Source: an uncultured bacterium (GTDB taxonomy: Bacteria > Verrucomicrobiota > Lentisphaeria > Victivallales > UBA1829). From it: 64,000 nt of DNA. Both the position numbers and the translations under genes were made by a program. The notes beneath the pieces were generated by a model. That model did not search any database, was not told the DNA's origin, and saw nothing but the letters and a program-made list of their open reading frames with translations. The stretch covers positions 26,831-90,830 of the forward strand of contig CASFTV010000013.1 of NCBI GenBank assembly GCA_949297765.1. Reading direction: 5' to 3'. Shown here piece after piece: positions 26,206 through 35,850 of this stretch (positions within the stretch are counted from its first letter, which is position 1; each line of letters begins with the position of its first letter).

Positions 26206-28767
26206 ATGGAAGAAACATCCCATCCGCAGAAACCTCATCGGCCCCATCCCCGGATCTTTATGATTCTGAGCCTTCTTCCTGCGCTCTGTCTTGCCGCGGT
26301 GCTGCTGCTTCCGCCGACCGTGGAATTTGCGGTCAACCGGATTCTGAAACAATCCGCGGCGGGCGGCTACATTCTGTGCAGCATCTCCCAGATCACGCTG
26401 TTTTCCGCAAACGCCTCGGTGAACGCACGCAGGAAAATGCCGAACGGACGATTCCGGCCGGTACTCTCCCTGCCGCACTGCCGGATCTCCTACACGCCGC
26501 TGAACCTTCTGCGCGGACGGATTGACGGAATCACCATCACGGGAGCCACCATCCCCGCAACGGTCGAAAAAGGAACCGTGGTTTTCCCGCTTACGGAGAT
26601 TTTCAAATCCGTCCAGGAGGAAAAAGAAAAACAGGAAAAAGAAAAGAACAATTCCGCTCTTTCCGGCATTCCGGATCTTGGATATATCCGGATTGAAAAC
26701 GGCGCACTGAATCTGCGCTTCGGCAGGAAAGCGTTGTATATTCCGGTCAGCATGACCGTCCGGCAGGAGGGAAACGGCTGGAAGAAACTCCTCGTCCGCG
26801 GACAAATCCACCTGAACGGACAGACCGTTTTCATCCGGGAAACATCGGTCGACATGGAACGGCAGGAGATCCGCGCCTCGCTGCGGATCCGGGACGCCGT
26901 CCTGAACAATCTGCCGCATCCGCTGGACCTCTACGCGAACGAAGCAGGACTGCAGGGAGACATGGGCGCGGAAATCCTTGCAGACTTCAATTACGGAAAC
27001 GGCACGGTCCACAAGATCAGCTCCCGCCTGCGAATCCGGAATTTCTCGGTGTTCTCCGGCGGACAGGCCATCTTCTCCGACAAGCTCTCCTGCACGCTCA
27101 ACTTCAACGGAAAAAACGGAACCCTGATGCTGGAGAATCTGAATTTTGCCGACCGCATCCATCTGGACCGGTCAACCACGGAATTCGAACTTTCCGGACT
27201 CGCACTCTCCGGGAAAACCTCCCTGGAACTGAAAACACCGGAACGGAACCGCCTCAGCTTCCTGTTTTCCGCCTCCGGAGATCCGGAACGGAAAACAGCC
27301 GAACTTTCCATCCGCTCGGAAGAGAAAACGCCGTATGAAATTTCCTTCGGCGGAATGCGGGGAAGTCTGAACTCTCTGGCATTTCTCCTGAAAGCGTCGC
27401 TGGAACAACAGACCGCCCAACTGAAATTGAACGGGATCAAACTCGACGCGTCCGGGAAAAAAGCGGATGTCAAAGAACTTGCGCTTGACCTCCGGCATGA
27501 AAAAGGAAACCTCTCCGGAAATCTCTCCGGACATGTCCTGCGGGTGGAGGATTCCGCATCCCGGACATCCGCGGAGGAGATTGTTTTCGCCCTGCCGTTC
27601 CAGCGCGGAGGCCGGGCAGAAGGAAACCTCTCTGTCGGCGCGCTCTCCTGGAAAGACCGGAAACTCGCCCGAGTCGAAGCTGTAACCGATATCCATTTAA
27701 GCGACAACCTTCTGCAGGACTGCGTGCAGATCTCCGGCAGAATCCTCCTTCCGGAATACCCCGGAATCGGAATCCGCTTCCATTCAGAGAACCGCTGTGA
27801 CAACGGAATATTCGTATCCCGGAACAGCGTCGATCTTCCGGAAACGGAGATTCCCGCCCTCCCCTTCCAGAAGATCAATCCGGATCTTGCCGGCTTGAAA
27901 CTTTCCGGAAAGATCCGGGCATCCGGGAGCTACGAAATCGCATCCGGACACAGCGGAGGGAAATGCGCGGTTTCGGTTTCAGGAGCATCGCTGGAGTTTC
28001 CCGCCCACGAACTTTCCGTAAAGGGGCTCTCGCTGGACTTTGAACTTCCCTCGCTGCCCGCGCTGCGGAGTTCTCCCGGACAGAAAATCGCAGCGGAGAA
28101 CATCCGCTTCGGAGGAATTGATGTCAAGGATTTTTCCCTGTTCTACCGGATGGAATCACCGACCGTCTGGGCGGTGGAGGCGGTCAAAGCGGGCTGGGCG
28201 TCCGGCATCGTGCGGATGGAGTTCTCGCGCTTCGATCTTACAAAGAAGTCCTGCGAAGTGGTCCTGCACTGCGACCGGCTGAACCTCAGCGAAATTCTGA
28301 GACAGCTCGGCCAGAAAGTCGCTCCGGGAGAGGGAACCTTGAGCGGAACACTCCCGGTGACAATCTCGCCGGACAACATCGTCTTCCACGACGGTTTTCT
28401 GGATTCCACCCCGGGCGTGACGGGTTCGCTGAAACTCTCCAACACGGAGTATCTGACCGCCGGACTTCCCGAAACCATTCCGCAGTACGCACAGCTGAAA
28501 TTTTCGCAGGACGTCCTGAAGGACTTCTCCTATGACTGGGCAAAACTGAATCTTTCCAGCCGGAACGACGTGCTGACGCTCCAGATGAAGATCAGCGGAC
28601 GGCCGTCGCATCCCCTACCCTACCGTTACGTCGGAGGGCAGCTGGTGCGGATCAACACCCTGACAAATTTTGCCGGAGTGCGTCTGGATGTGAATTTCAA
28701 TCTTTCCCTTGCAAACATACTGAGCATCATCAACAACATAAAAAAACTCTCAGGAGGTCGCCAATGA
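26206..28767 (+). CDS. ydbH: YdbH-like AsmA-family envelope protein
   Basis: 853 residues from the ATG at 26206 (AGGAA upstream). One N-terminal membrane helix (about 20-40) is followed by a long, repetitive beta-strand-rich region typical of AsmA/YdbH proteins, which form a periplasmic groove thought to carry phospholipids to the outer membrane. The C-terminal part (SLKLSNTEYL... QLKFSQDVLKDFSYDWAKLNLSS... RLDVNFNLSLANIL) matches the YdbH C-terminal domain. The decisive support is the next gene, which overlaps by 4 bases and contains YnbE- and YdbL-type parts, the same partners as in Enterobacteria. An insertion rich in Lys/Glu near residue 138 (EEKEKQEKEKNN) is unusual. Confidence 0.72.
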   Translation: MEETSHPQKPHRPHPRIFMILSLLPALCLAAVLLLPPTVEFAVNRILKQSAAGGYILCSISQITLFSANASVNARRKMPNGRFRPVLSLPHCRISYTPLNLLRGRIDGITITGATIPATVEKGTVVFPLTEIFKSVQEEKEKQEKEKNNSALSGIPDLGYIRIENGALNLRFGRKALYIPVSMTVRQEGNGWKKLLVRGQIHLNGQTVFIRETSVDMERQEIRASLRIRDAVLNNLPHPLDLYANEAGLQGDMGAEILADFNYGNGTVHKISSRLRIRNFSVFSGGQAIFSDKLSCTLNFNGKNGTLMLENLNFADRIHLDRSTTEFELSGLALSGKTSLELKTPERNRLSFLFSASGDPERKTAELSIRSEEKTPYEISFGGMRGSLNSLAFLLKASLEQQTAQLKLNGIKLDASGKKADVKELALDLRHEKGNLSGNLSGHVLRVEDSASRTSAEEIVFALPFQRGGRAEGNLSVGALSWKDRKLARVEAVTDIHLSDNLLQDCVQISGRILLPEYPGIGIRFHSENRCDNGIFVSRNSVDLPETEIPALPFQKINPDLAGLKLSGKIRASGSYEIASGHSGGKCAVSVSGASLEFPAHELSVKGLSLDFELPSLPALRSSPGQKIAAENIRFGGIDVKDFSLFYRMESPTVWAVEAVKAGWASGIVRMEFSRFDLTKKSCEVVLHCDRLNLSEILRQLGQKVAPGEGTLSGTLPVTISPDNIVFHDGFLDSTPGVTGSLKLSNTEYLTAGLPETIPQYAQLKFSQDVLKDFSYDWAKLNLSSRNDVLTLQMKISGRPSHPLPYRYVGGQLVRINTLTNFAGVRLDVNFNLSLANILSIINNIKKLSGGRQ

Positions 28768-29294
28768 ACAGAAATCTGCTTGCAACAGGGTCCGTGCTTG
28801 CCGCGGCGGTGATGACCGGATGCTTTTCCCACACGGTCGATGTAAAACCGGTGGAGGTGAAACCGGTGCATATTACTCTGGACGTGAATCTCAAAGTGGA
28901 CAAGGAGCTGGACACTTATTTCGACTCGGAAAAGAGCTCCGCTCTTGATTCGGAGAAAACAGCGCCGAAACAGAAACAGGGAGAAATCGACTACTCCCGC
29001 GAAGCCATGATCCAGCGCTACAAAGCCCGGAAAGAGGTCATTGCGGATCTCAAAGCCCGTGGAATCGTCGGCGAAAACTCCAACGGGCTTCTGGCGTTCG
29101 TTACAACGACAAAAGAACAGGAATCCGTCGTCCGGGAAGAGAACCGCGACCGCCGCCAGCTCTATAAAAAGATCGCCGAAAAGAACAATCAGACCCGGGA
29201 AGTCATCGCGGCCCGGGCCGCGATCCGCTACGCGGAACACGCCAAGCCCGGGGAATATCTGATGCAGAACGGCGCCTGGCAGAAAAAGAAATAA
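28764..29294 (+). CDS. YnbE-YdbL fusion lipoprotein
   Basis: 176 residues. A signal peptide ends in VMTGC with Cys20 as the likely lipidated residue. Residues about 25-52 (KPVHITLDVNLKVDKELDTYF) match the short YnbE lipoprotein strand (PI-x-INLNVKI-x-x-E). Residues about 70-176 match YdbL/DUF1318: RKEVIADLKARGIVGENSNGLLAFV, NRDRRQLYKKIAEKNNQTREVIAARAA, and GEYLMQNGAWQKK. In E. coli these are two proteins beside YdbH, YnbE bridging YdbH to the outer membrane and YdbL chaperoning YnbE; here they are joined. It overlaps the YdbH-like gene in an ATGA. Confidence 0.72.
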   Translation: MNRNLLATGSVLAAAVMTGCFSHTVDVKPVEVKPVHITLDVNLKVDKELDTYFDSEKSSALDSEKTAPKQKQGEIDYSREAMIQRYKARKEVIADLKARGIVGENSNGLLAFVTTTKEQESVVREENRDRRQLYKKIAEKNNQTREVIAARAAIRYAEHAKPGEYLMQNGAWQKKK

Positions 29295-29295
29295 T

Positions 29296-29319
29296 TCCGT
29301 CCGACAGAAAACGGACGGA
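29296..29319 (+). terminator. Hairpin after the YdbH-like operon
   Basis: TCCGTCCG and CGGACGGA form a perfect 8-base stem with an 8-base loop, 2 bases after the last stop codon. No T-run follows directly (the nearest is about 15 bases later), so termination is uncertain. Confidence 0.4.
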
Positions 29320-29489
29320 TGCGGGAAGGAAACTCTTTTTCAGGAACTGGAATTGCGTAAAGACGCAGATCCGTCATCCGGTTTTCCCTCCCGCATTCCT
29401 TTTTTCAACCGCTCTTCAGAATGCCTTTTTCCGGGCAAATCAGGGAAAAACGGAAAGAGGAATTCGGCCCGTTGCACCGGACGCATTTC

Positions 29490-31853
29490 TCAACGCGGCT
29501 CAAACGGCTTCGGATCCTCTGTCACGGCGATCAGATCCAGATCCAGGAGATTCAGCGGATTCAGCTTCAGCGTATGACGGCCAGCCTTCAGAGAATACGC
29601 ATGGACCTTAAGTCCCCATCCCTTTCCGGGAGCAAGAATCGAATATCCCCAGAGATCGCGCAATGTCAGATAGGCGACCTCCATCTTCCCGTCATCCACT
29701 CCGGCCATCACCCGATGGCTTCCCCGCCCGCGACGGCTGCGGATCAGCAGATAATATGTTCCGTCCCTGGGCACCTCGAACGAATAGGAGTACGGGTGAT
29801 TGCGCTTTTTCATGCGGAGCGCTTTTCCTCCGTCGGCCTCCGGATCATTGAACGTTTCAAGAGGGGGTTCGCCGTCCGGAGCTTCCGCGTTCCGATAGCA
29901 GACAAAGGTCTGCGGATCCGCCGGACGGGGCTTCTGGCGGAATTCCGTTTCCGCATAGACCGACACCGGACGGGAAAAACCGTTCTCAAGCCGGATCAGG
30001 AATGCTCCCCGGTACATGCTTCGTTCCGTCATTTTCTCCGGATGCAGTTTCACGGAGAATTCCACGCGGTCGCCGGAGCGGAAAACTCCGGAAGAAGGCG
30101 TCACTTCCAGCCAGTCGAAAGCGCGGTTGAGGGCAATCCGGTAATTGCTCCGGAAATTGTTTCCGCCGACCGAGACAGCGATCTTCTGCACATCCGCATG
30201 GCCGTTCTTCACCTGAAAATTCAGTTTTCCCGCATTGACGGACACCGGAACCGGGCGATACGGCAGTTCAGCGGGATCTGCACTCTGAAACGCCCCCATG
30301 TCCACCGGAGCAGGACCGGTAAAATTCGGGATTTCCGTTCCGCGCCCCCGCGCGGGAGAGTCGGGAGCAAGAGTCAGGATTCCGTGTTCGGGATCCGTAT
30401 AGCGGGGAGATCCGTTGAGACCGTCGGGATCCTTTCCGGCGTGCGCGTTTTCACAGAGATTGTAGTTGCTGACGCTCCCGCGGGCATTCATATTCTCCCT
30501 CCGCGAAATCGTGCTGCCTGACATCACGTTGTTGAGCGCAGTAATTTTCAGCAGTTTCGTCATGGCGATTCCGGTTCCCCTGCCGTAGAAGGAGTTGTTG
30601 AAAATGAAAGTTTCCGCGGAAAGTCCGCTTCCCGAGGTCGATGTTTTGATATACTGGCCGGCTCCGCCGAATTCATCTCCCATATTGAGGAAGAGATTGT
30701 TGAAGACATAGGAGGGACCCGCCATGTTGCCCTGAATGCTGACGCCGCAGTAGGAGCCTTCAAAGCGGTTTCGGAAGCAGCGGACATTCTGCTGTCCGCC
30801 GTCGAGTTCAATATTGTCGTCGTTGCAGAAGATCATGAAATTGCCGTAGATGTCGGCATCGCGATTGAAACCGCCGTCCTCGTAGAAGTTGTATTGTCCT
30901 TCCACGGCGTCGTTCCATCGGTGCGGATCGCTGCCGACAAAATCGTTGTAGCGCAGAACGGTCGAGACCGGGCAGACCACAAAAACCGCGCACGGCCCCG
31001 CCGGATGGGAATAGATCCATGCGTTCGCATGGTTGCGCGGATCGTGGATGTAACAGCGTTCAACAACAAGATTCGATCCGCGCTCCAGAACGATTCCGGC
31101 GGAATAATTGACGACCCGGAAACGGCCTTTCGCGTCCGGCTTGTCGAAATAGTATTTCCCGTCGCGGTCAAAACGCTGGACGCCGAGCGATCCCCATCCG
31201 GAAATGTCGCAGTTGATGATCCGGATATGATCGGAATCAATCACTTCCAGCGCATTGTGGCCGCCGCCTTCCAGCGTGAGGTTCTCCAGGATGATGCAGG
31301 AAGCCTTTTTCAGTGTGATCAGAGCTTCCGTATGATCGTTTTTCAGTACGAATCCGGGAGCTGCGGTATATTTGATCCACGCCTCCGGCGTTCCTTTTTC
31401 CGAAATGGTCAGATGCTGACGGAAATTGCGGCTGTCGAGCACGACGGTTTTCCCGACCGGCAGCGGGGCGCCCCATGTACGGAACTCTCCGGATGCCGCC
31501 GTCCGGCCATCGCGGTCCGTGAAGCGGATTTCGTATGCGGTATCCTCTTTCAAATGGACCAGACTGCCGCGATACAGCTTCTCTTCGCGGATATGGACAG
31601 GAGAAAGCCCTTTCTGCCACGTTCCCGTACCTTTTTCCCGGAAGGAAACGGCAAGTCCCGCGATCTCCTCCCCCGCCAGATAAAAGGAACAGGTGTTGAA
31701 CGAAGGAACCAGCTCCAGTCCCGTGCGGACCGGACGTGCGCTCTTCCGCTTGATCGTGATGGAGCCAGTGGACGGATACGGTCCTCTGCCGGCCGGAGCG
31801 GCGGAAAGCAGAGCGGCTGCGGCAAGCAGCAGACAAACAGTTGTTCTTTTCAT
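29490..31853 (-). CDS. Secreted right-handed beta-helix protein (pectate lyase-like fold)
   Basis: 787 residues from the ATG at 31853 (AGGAG 6 bases upstream, signal peptide MKRTTVCLLLAAAALLSAAPA). An N-terminal beta-sandwich (about 40-130) is followed by a parallel beta-helix (about 140-480) with repeated strand-turn patterns such as ASCIILENLTLEGGGHNALEVIDSDHIRIINCDISG and FRNRFEGSYCGVSIQGN. Two C-terminal sandwich domains come next; the last, with its KAGRHTLKLNP strand, resembles a carbohydrate-binding module. Such proteins are lyases, hydrolases or epimerases of acidic polysaccharides. I cannot assign catalytic residues. Last gene of the GntR/SBP-pseudopilin operon. Confidence 0.75.
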   Translation of the reverse strand: MKRTTVCLLLAAAALLSAAPAGRGPYPSTGSITIKRKSARPVRTGLELVPSFNTCSFYLAGEEIAGLAVSFREKGTGTWQKGLSPVHIREEKLYRGSLVHLKEDTAYEIRFTDRDGRTAASGEFRTWGAPLPVGKTVVLDSRNFRQHLTISEKGTPEAWIKYTAAPGFVLKNDHTEALITLKKASCIILENLTLEGGGHNALEVIDSDHIRIINCDISGWGSLGVQRFDRDGKYYFDKPDAKGRFRVVNYSAGIVLERGSNLVVERCYIHDPRNHANAWIYSHPAGPCAVFVVCPVSTVLRYNDFVGSDPHRWNDAVEGQYNFYEDGGFNRDADIYGNFMIFCNDDNIELDGGQQNVRCFRNRFEGSYCGVSIQGNMAGPSYVFNNLFLNMGDEFGGAGQYIKTSTSGSGLSAETFIFNNSFYGRGTGIAMTKLLKITALNNVMSGSTISRRENMNARGSVSNYNLCENAHAGKDPDGLNGSPRYTDPEHGILTLAPDSPARGRGTEIPNFTGPAPVDMGAFQSADPAELPYRPVPVSVNAGKLNFQVKNGHADVQKIAVSVGGNNFRSNYRIALNRAFDWLEVTPSSGVFRSGDRVEFSVKLHPEKMTERSMYRGAFLIRLENGFSRPVSVYAETEFRQKPRPADPQTFVCYRNAEAPDGEPPLETFNDPEADGGKALRMKKRNHPYSYSFEVPRDGTYYLLIRSRRGRGSHRVMAGVDDGKMEVAYLTLRDLWGYSILAPGKGWGLKVHAYSLKAGRHTLKLNPLNLLDLDLIAVTEDPKPFEPR

Positions 31854-31960
31854 TTTCAACTCCTGATAAATCGTTTTCTCTCCGGCCCGGAGGACGGAAT
31901 GTTTTTCAAACCCCAACGCTTCCGCAGTCCCCGGATTCCCGACCGGGAAGCATATTTGCT

Positions 31961-34900
31961 TCAAATATCCCGGAACAGGTGATCGACACGGTTGACGGAG
32001 GTCAGGTTCCGAATCACCTGCCAGAGGAACTCCCGGTCCTCCGCGGGAACCAGCAGGAACCCGCCGCATTCGCCGTTGACACACCGGAACGAAATTTCTT
32101 CCCCTTCCCGTCCGCTGAGTTTCAGCAGTTCGGGAATATTGGAACGGGATGGATAGGTATCCCGTCCGTTTGCGAAATCCCAGCGGAACCGGGAATACCT
32201 TCCGCCGTAAACGACCTTGTAATAGTCCACGCCCGGATTGCGGATTCTCGCGCCGACCCACTCCCGTCCATCCGGCGCCGTCACATACAGCAGGAGATAG
32301 GACGTCTTCCGGTTGTCACGCCGGGTCAGAGAGAGCAGCGCATATTCGCCCGCAGGCAGTCCGGCGGTGGAAAACCGTCCTGTTCCCTGCACCGTTTCCA
32401 TCGGACGGTCCGAGCCGGGTTTCAGACGGTTTCCGCCGTTCAGGGTGCGCACCGGGATCTCGCGGATCGACGGACCGATCAGCACATCGGCGAACTTCCG
32501 TGCATTGCCGTCTGAAATCGTCACCCCCGCGATCTGCGGAGCAGCGGTCGCAGGGACGGAAAGATGCAGAGTCCCGTTCTTCAGCTCCGCCCGGAGCGGA
32601 CCGGAGGCCTGTACGGACGCCTTTGCGGAAACTCCGGAAACCGGAATGCTCCGGGATGCTCCGGGATGCAGGGTAAAAAGCTGACGCTCAAATCCGGGGA
32701 TCGTGCCGAAATAGAATCCTCCGTCAAGAACGATTTTTTTCCCGGGTTCACGCCAGGCGACGGTCACATCGGCCTCTCCGGAATCCGCCGAAAAATACAT
32801 GATGTTCTCTCCGGCGGCGACTCCCCCGGTCAAACGGCGCGGATTCAGCTGGACAACGGTTTCCGCCGAAAAATCCTTCCGGTTCGGAGTCGTCACTCTC
32901 AGCAGGGCGGCATGTCTGCCGCGGAGCGGGAGCGTGACACGGCAGACCCCGTCCCGGGATTCCAGTTTTCTCCATGATTTCCCATCGTTCCAGGACAACT
33001 CGAATTCCGCCCGGGGATCCCCGCTCCGGTACGTTCCGCTGATGATCGTATACGGGGAATCGATCCGGTAGCAGAAACTCCGGGAATTGACCATCCGGAA
33101 TGCGCCGTTTGCGGCATCCACTCCGCCTCCATAGCGGAAAAGACCCGTTGCCGTATGCGGAAGAGGACGCTGCACGACCCGTCCGATCCGCCCGTCCGAT
33201 CCAGTCTCCTTCCGGACATCGGTCCATGTTGCTTCGCAGAGGCGGATGGCTTTATCGCGCCATCCTGGCACGTTGAGATCGTTGCTTTCTCCGTTGTTGG
33301 CCCAGCAGTACCGGAAACTTTCACCGGGATGGAGAGTATAAATGAGACGTTCCGGGGGAGCCGGGGAAGCCGTTTGGAGACCGCGCCGTCCCATCCGGTA
33401 AAAATGACTTGCGGAATCGACCGGCTTCCGGGTCCGCGCCAGCAGATAGATATCCGTTTCCAGTTCCTCCAGACTGGCGGCGTCGTCCATGTCGCGGGAG
33501 GGGAAATACTGCTGGGCGGAAAGATCGAACACCCGCGGCTTCCCGTTCAGCCACACCTGCTGGAACAGATGACCGTTCCCGAATGTCAGCACCGCAGGAT
33601 ATCCGAGACTGTTAATGAACACGCCCGACGCAATCGTATTCAGCGGCCCGCACTCGAAGCACGCATAGCTGTTGATCGCCAGAAGCGAGGCGTTCTCCGC
33701 GCTGTACGGCAGATTTTCCCCTTTCCGGAATTCCGCCCCCTGGAATGTGAAGTAATCGGTGGAGCGGATCATGAAATCGAACGCCTTCCGCGCTTTTTCA
33801 TGCGGAGTCGGACAATTACTCAGGTCCAGACTCCGGGCGATATCTCCATAGGAACGCGGATCAACTTCTCCCGTCTTGCGGAAAAATGGAGCGGAAAGAG
33901 GTTTCCCATCCCGCGGACAGGCGATCTCTATCCAGCTCATCACGGAACCGGACGGAGCAGAGATTTTCAGAGTCTGTCCGTCTTTCATCCGTTCCGTCTT
34001 TTTGCGGTCCGTGCGGGCCATCTGGAAATCCCCGGAGGAAGGAAGAACCGGATACGAGGTCTGACAGAGCCGGTTCTGCGGCATGTTGCTTTCCGGGATC
34101 CGTTCCGGAACATAGCGCAGGAGCTGTGATTTCCCGCTGCGGCGTTCCACCCGGAACGTATCGGCCCGCGGAGGCACATCCGCCGCATAAATGCTTCCGG
34201 AGATCCGGCGGGGACCGGTTCCGGAAACCCCATCGAAATTCCGTTCGTAATCAAATGCCGCGCAGGTCTCCGCATCGACCGGCAGAATCTCCGGCGGAGT
34301 GAAGTCTCCGGCATAGCGGATCTTCTTCGACACCCGGACGCTGTCCAGCGCCCCTTTGAGGAACGGCCGTTCTTTCGCCCGCTCAAGCGTATTGTGGAAT
34401 CTTCCGCAGTCCGCACCGAAGCAGGTATACTCCGCCAGTTTTTCTGCGGCATCCCGTTGTTTCAAATCAAACGGAGCCGGTTTGAATTCTGTTTTTTTCA
34501 GGATCCGTTTTCCGTTTGCGAAGAGAGCAACCCCCTGCGCGGGTCCCCATGTGACGGCAAGATGATGCCACTGCCCGGAAGGAAGGGTACAGGGAACGGA
34601 CTCTGTCAGACGTTTTCCCGCGATGTCGTTCATCTCCAGAAGGAGACGCTTCCCCGCCGGATCAAAACTCAGCTTCAGAAACGGTTTTCTGCGGTTTTTC
34701 GCATTTTCCGCAAGAACGACGGTTTTCTGTTCCCATTCGGGTCGGATCCGGAACTCCAGAGTTCCCCCGGCGAGCGGCCAGAAGAAGTCCTCCTGCGAAC
34801 GGGGGGAGATCGCCTCACTCCACACGGTGGAAGGAAAATTGTTGTACAGAAGCGCGGTATGACCGGCCAGTTTCACAGCGGAAGATCCCGGGCGGTCTCC

Positions 34901-35836
34901 CTCTGTATACAGTTCGGGATTGGGTCCCGGAAACGACATGCGGTGTCCGGCCCGGATCTCCAGACGGGTGATTTCCAGCTGCGGAAGCGACGCGGCGGGA
35001 TCCGGAATCCGACTGCCGTCCGGATAATACGGCTTGCGGTCCAGATTGCGGCTGGAGCCGATCCGGACCCGGAGACTTTTCGCGCGGGGATCCAGATATC
35101 CGGTCTGACGGAGATGGAGCGGTTTTCCGGGAACGGTCTGAACCGTGGTCCAGCGCTGATCAAAAACCTTTTCCCCGATCCGATTTCCCCGCTCGTCCAG
35201 CTGGTCCACGACCACATGCAGAGGGAACAGCACGGCGGAGCGGGAAACCGCATCAAACTCCAGATAGGCCGGAACTCCGGACGCCGTCTCCGGAGGAAGA
35301 GGAAATATGCGTTCCGAGGAAAGCACGGAATCCGAACGGATTCCGGCCCTTCCGGTCAGGCGCCAGAGAAGACCTTTTCCCGTATGCTCCATCCGGATGG
35401 CCGGATGTTCCGGACGCCATCGGCGAAGTGCCGCAGGATCCAGCGCGCCGCTCAGCAGATTGGCGGAGGGCGGCATCGCCGGCATGGGACCTTTTCCGTC
35501 GAAATAGAGCATCAGACGGTCGCAAGTTGCCGGCATCCGGAAACGCAGATTCAGGATGCCGTTTTCGGGCAGCACGGCTCCGGCGGAAAACGGAACTGGA
35601 ACCGACCGACCGTCCGTTTCTGCCGCGATTGCAAAATCCGGCACTCCTGCCGTTTTTATTCCCGCCGCCTTGCAGAAGCGGTTCAAATCCAGCGCCAGCT
35701 CCACCGTCTGATTCGCCGGATAGCGATATGGATCGGCATCCAGAACCGTCCGGGCGGCAAAAGAGGGGAATGCCCACTCCGCGGCGGCCGAAGAGAGCAC
35801 AGGAAGCAGACAGAAGAAAATTCTCAAGACCTTCAT
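31961..35836 (-). CDS. Giant secreted LamG plus transglutaminase-like protein
   Basis: 1291 residues with a signal peptide (MKVLRIFFCLLPVLSSAAA). After beta-rich N-terminal domains, residues about 325-510 form a LamG/concanavalin-like module (GGTLEFRIRPEWEQ ... GQWHHLAVTWGPAQGVALFANGKRIL ... KGALDSVRVSKK). Residues about 680-785 look like a transglutaminase-like core with Cys729 in FECGPLN, His756 in FGNGHLFQQ and Asp771 in RVFDLSAQ, in the right order for a Cys-His-Asp triad. The C-terminal 400 residues are further beta modules. The activity could be peptide cleavage or cross-linking, unexpected among polysaccharide enzymes. It follows the pseudopilin gene by 14 bases. Confidence 0.72.
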   Translation of the reverse strand: MKVLRIFFCLLPVLSSAAAEWAFPSFAARTVLDADPYRYPANQTVELALDLNRFCKAAGIKTAGVPDFAIAAETDGRSVPVPFSAGAVLPENGILNLRFRMPATCDRLMLYFDGKGPMPAMPPSANLLSGALDPAALRRWRPEHPAIRMEHTGKGLLWRLTGRAGIRSDSVLSSERIFPLPPETASGVPAYLEFDAVSRSAVLFPLHVVVDQLDERGNRIGEKVFDQRWTTVQTVPGKPLHLRQTGYLDPRAKSLRVRIGSSRNLDRKPYYPDGSRIPDPAASLPQLEITRLEIRAGHRMSFPGPNPELYTEGDRPGSSAVKLAGHTALLYNNFPSTVWSEAISPRSQEDFFWPLAGGTLEFRIRPEWEQKTVVLAENAKNRRKPFLKLSFDPAGKRLLLEMNDIAGKRLTESVPCTLPSGQWHHLAVTWGPAQGVALFANGKRILKKTEFKPAPFDLKQRDAAEKLAEYTCFGADCGRFHNTLERAKERPFLKGALDSVRVSKKIRYAGDFTPPEILPVDAETCAAFDYERNFDGVSGTGPRRISGSIYAADVPPRADTFRVERRSGKSQLLRYVPERIPESNMPQNRLCQTSYPVLPSSGDFQMARTDRKKTERMKDGQTLKISAPSGSVMSWIEIACPRDGKPLSAPFFRKTGEVDPRSYGDIARSLDLSNCPTPHEKARKAFDFMIRSTDYFTFQGAEFRKGENLPYSAENASLLAINSYACFECGPLNTIASGVFINSLGYPAVLTFGNGHLFQQVWLNGKPRVFDLSAQQYFPSRDMDDAASLEELETDIYLLARTRKPVDSASHFYRMGRRGLQTASPAPPERLIYTLHPGESFRYCWANNGESNDLNVPGWRDKAIRLCEATWTDVRKETGSDGRIGRVVQRPLPHTATGLFRYGGGVDAANGAFRMVNSRSFCYRIDSPYTIISGTYRSGDPRAEFELSWNDGKSWRKLESRDGVCRVTLPLRGRHAALLRVTTPNRKDFSAETVVQLNPRRLTGGVAAGENIMYFSADSGEADVTVAWREPGKKIVLDGGFYFGTIPGFERQLFTLHPGASRSIPVSGVSAKASVQASGPLRAELKNGTLHLSVPATAAPQIAGVTISDGNARKFADVLIGPSIREIPVRTLNGGNRLKPGSDRPMETVQGTGRFSTAGLPAGEYALLSLTRRDNRKTSYLLLYVTAPDGREWVGARIRNPGVDYYKVVYGGRYSRFRWDFANGRDTYPSRSNIPELLKLSGREGEEISFRCVNGECGGFLLVPAEDREFLWQVIRNLTSVNRVDHLFRDI

Positions 35837-35850
35837 TTTTCATTCCTTCC

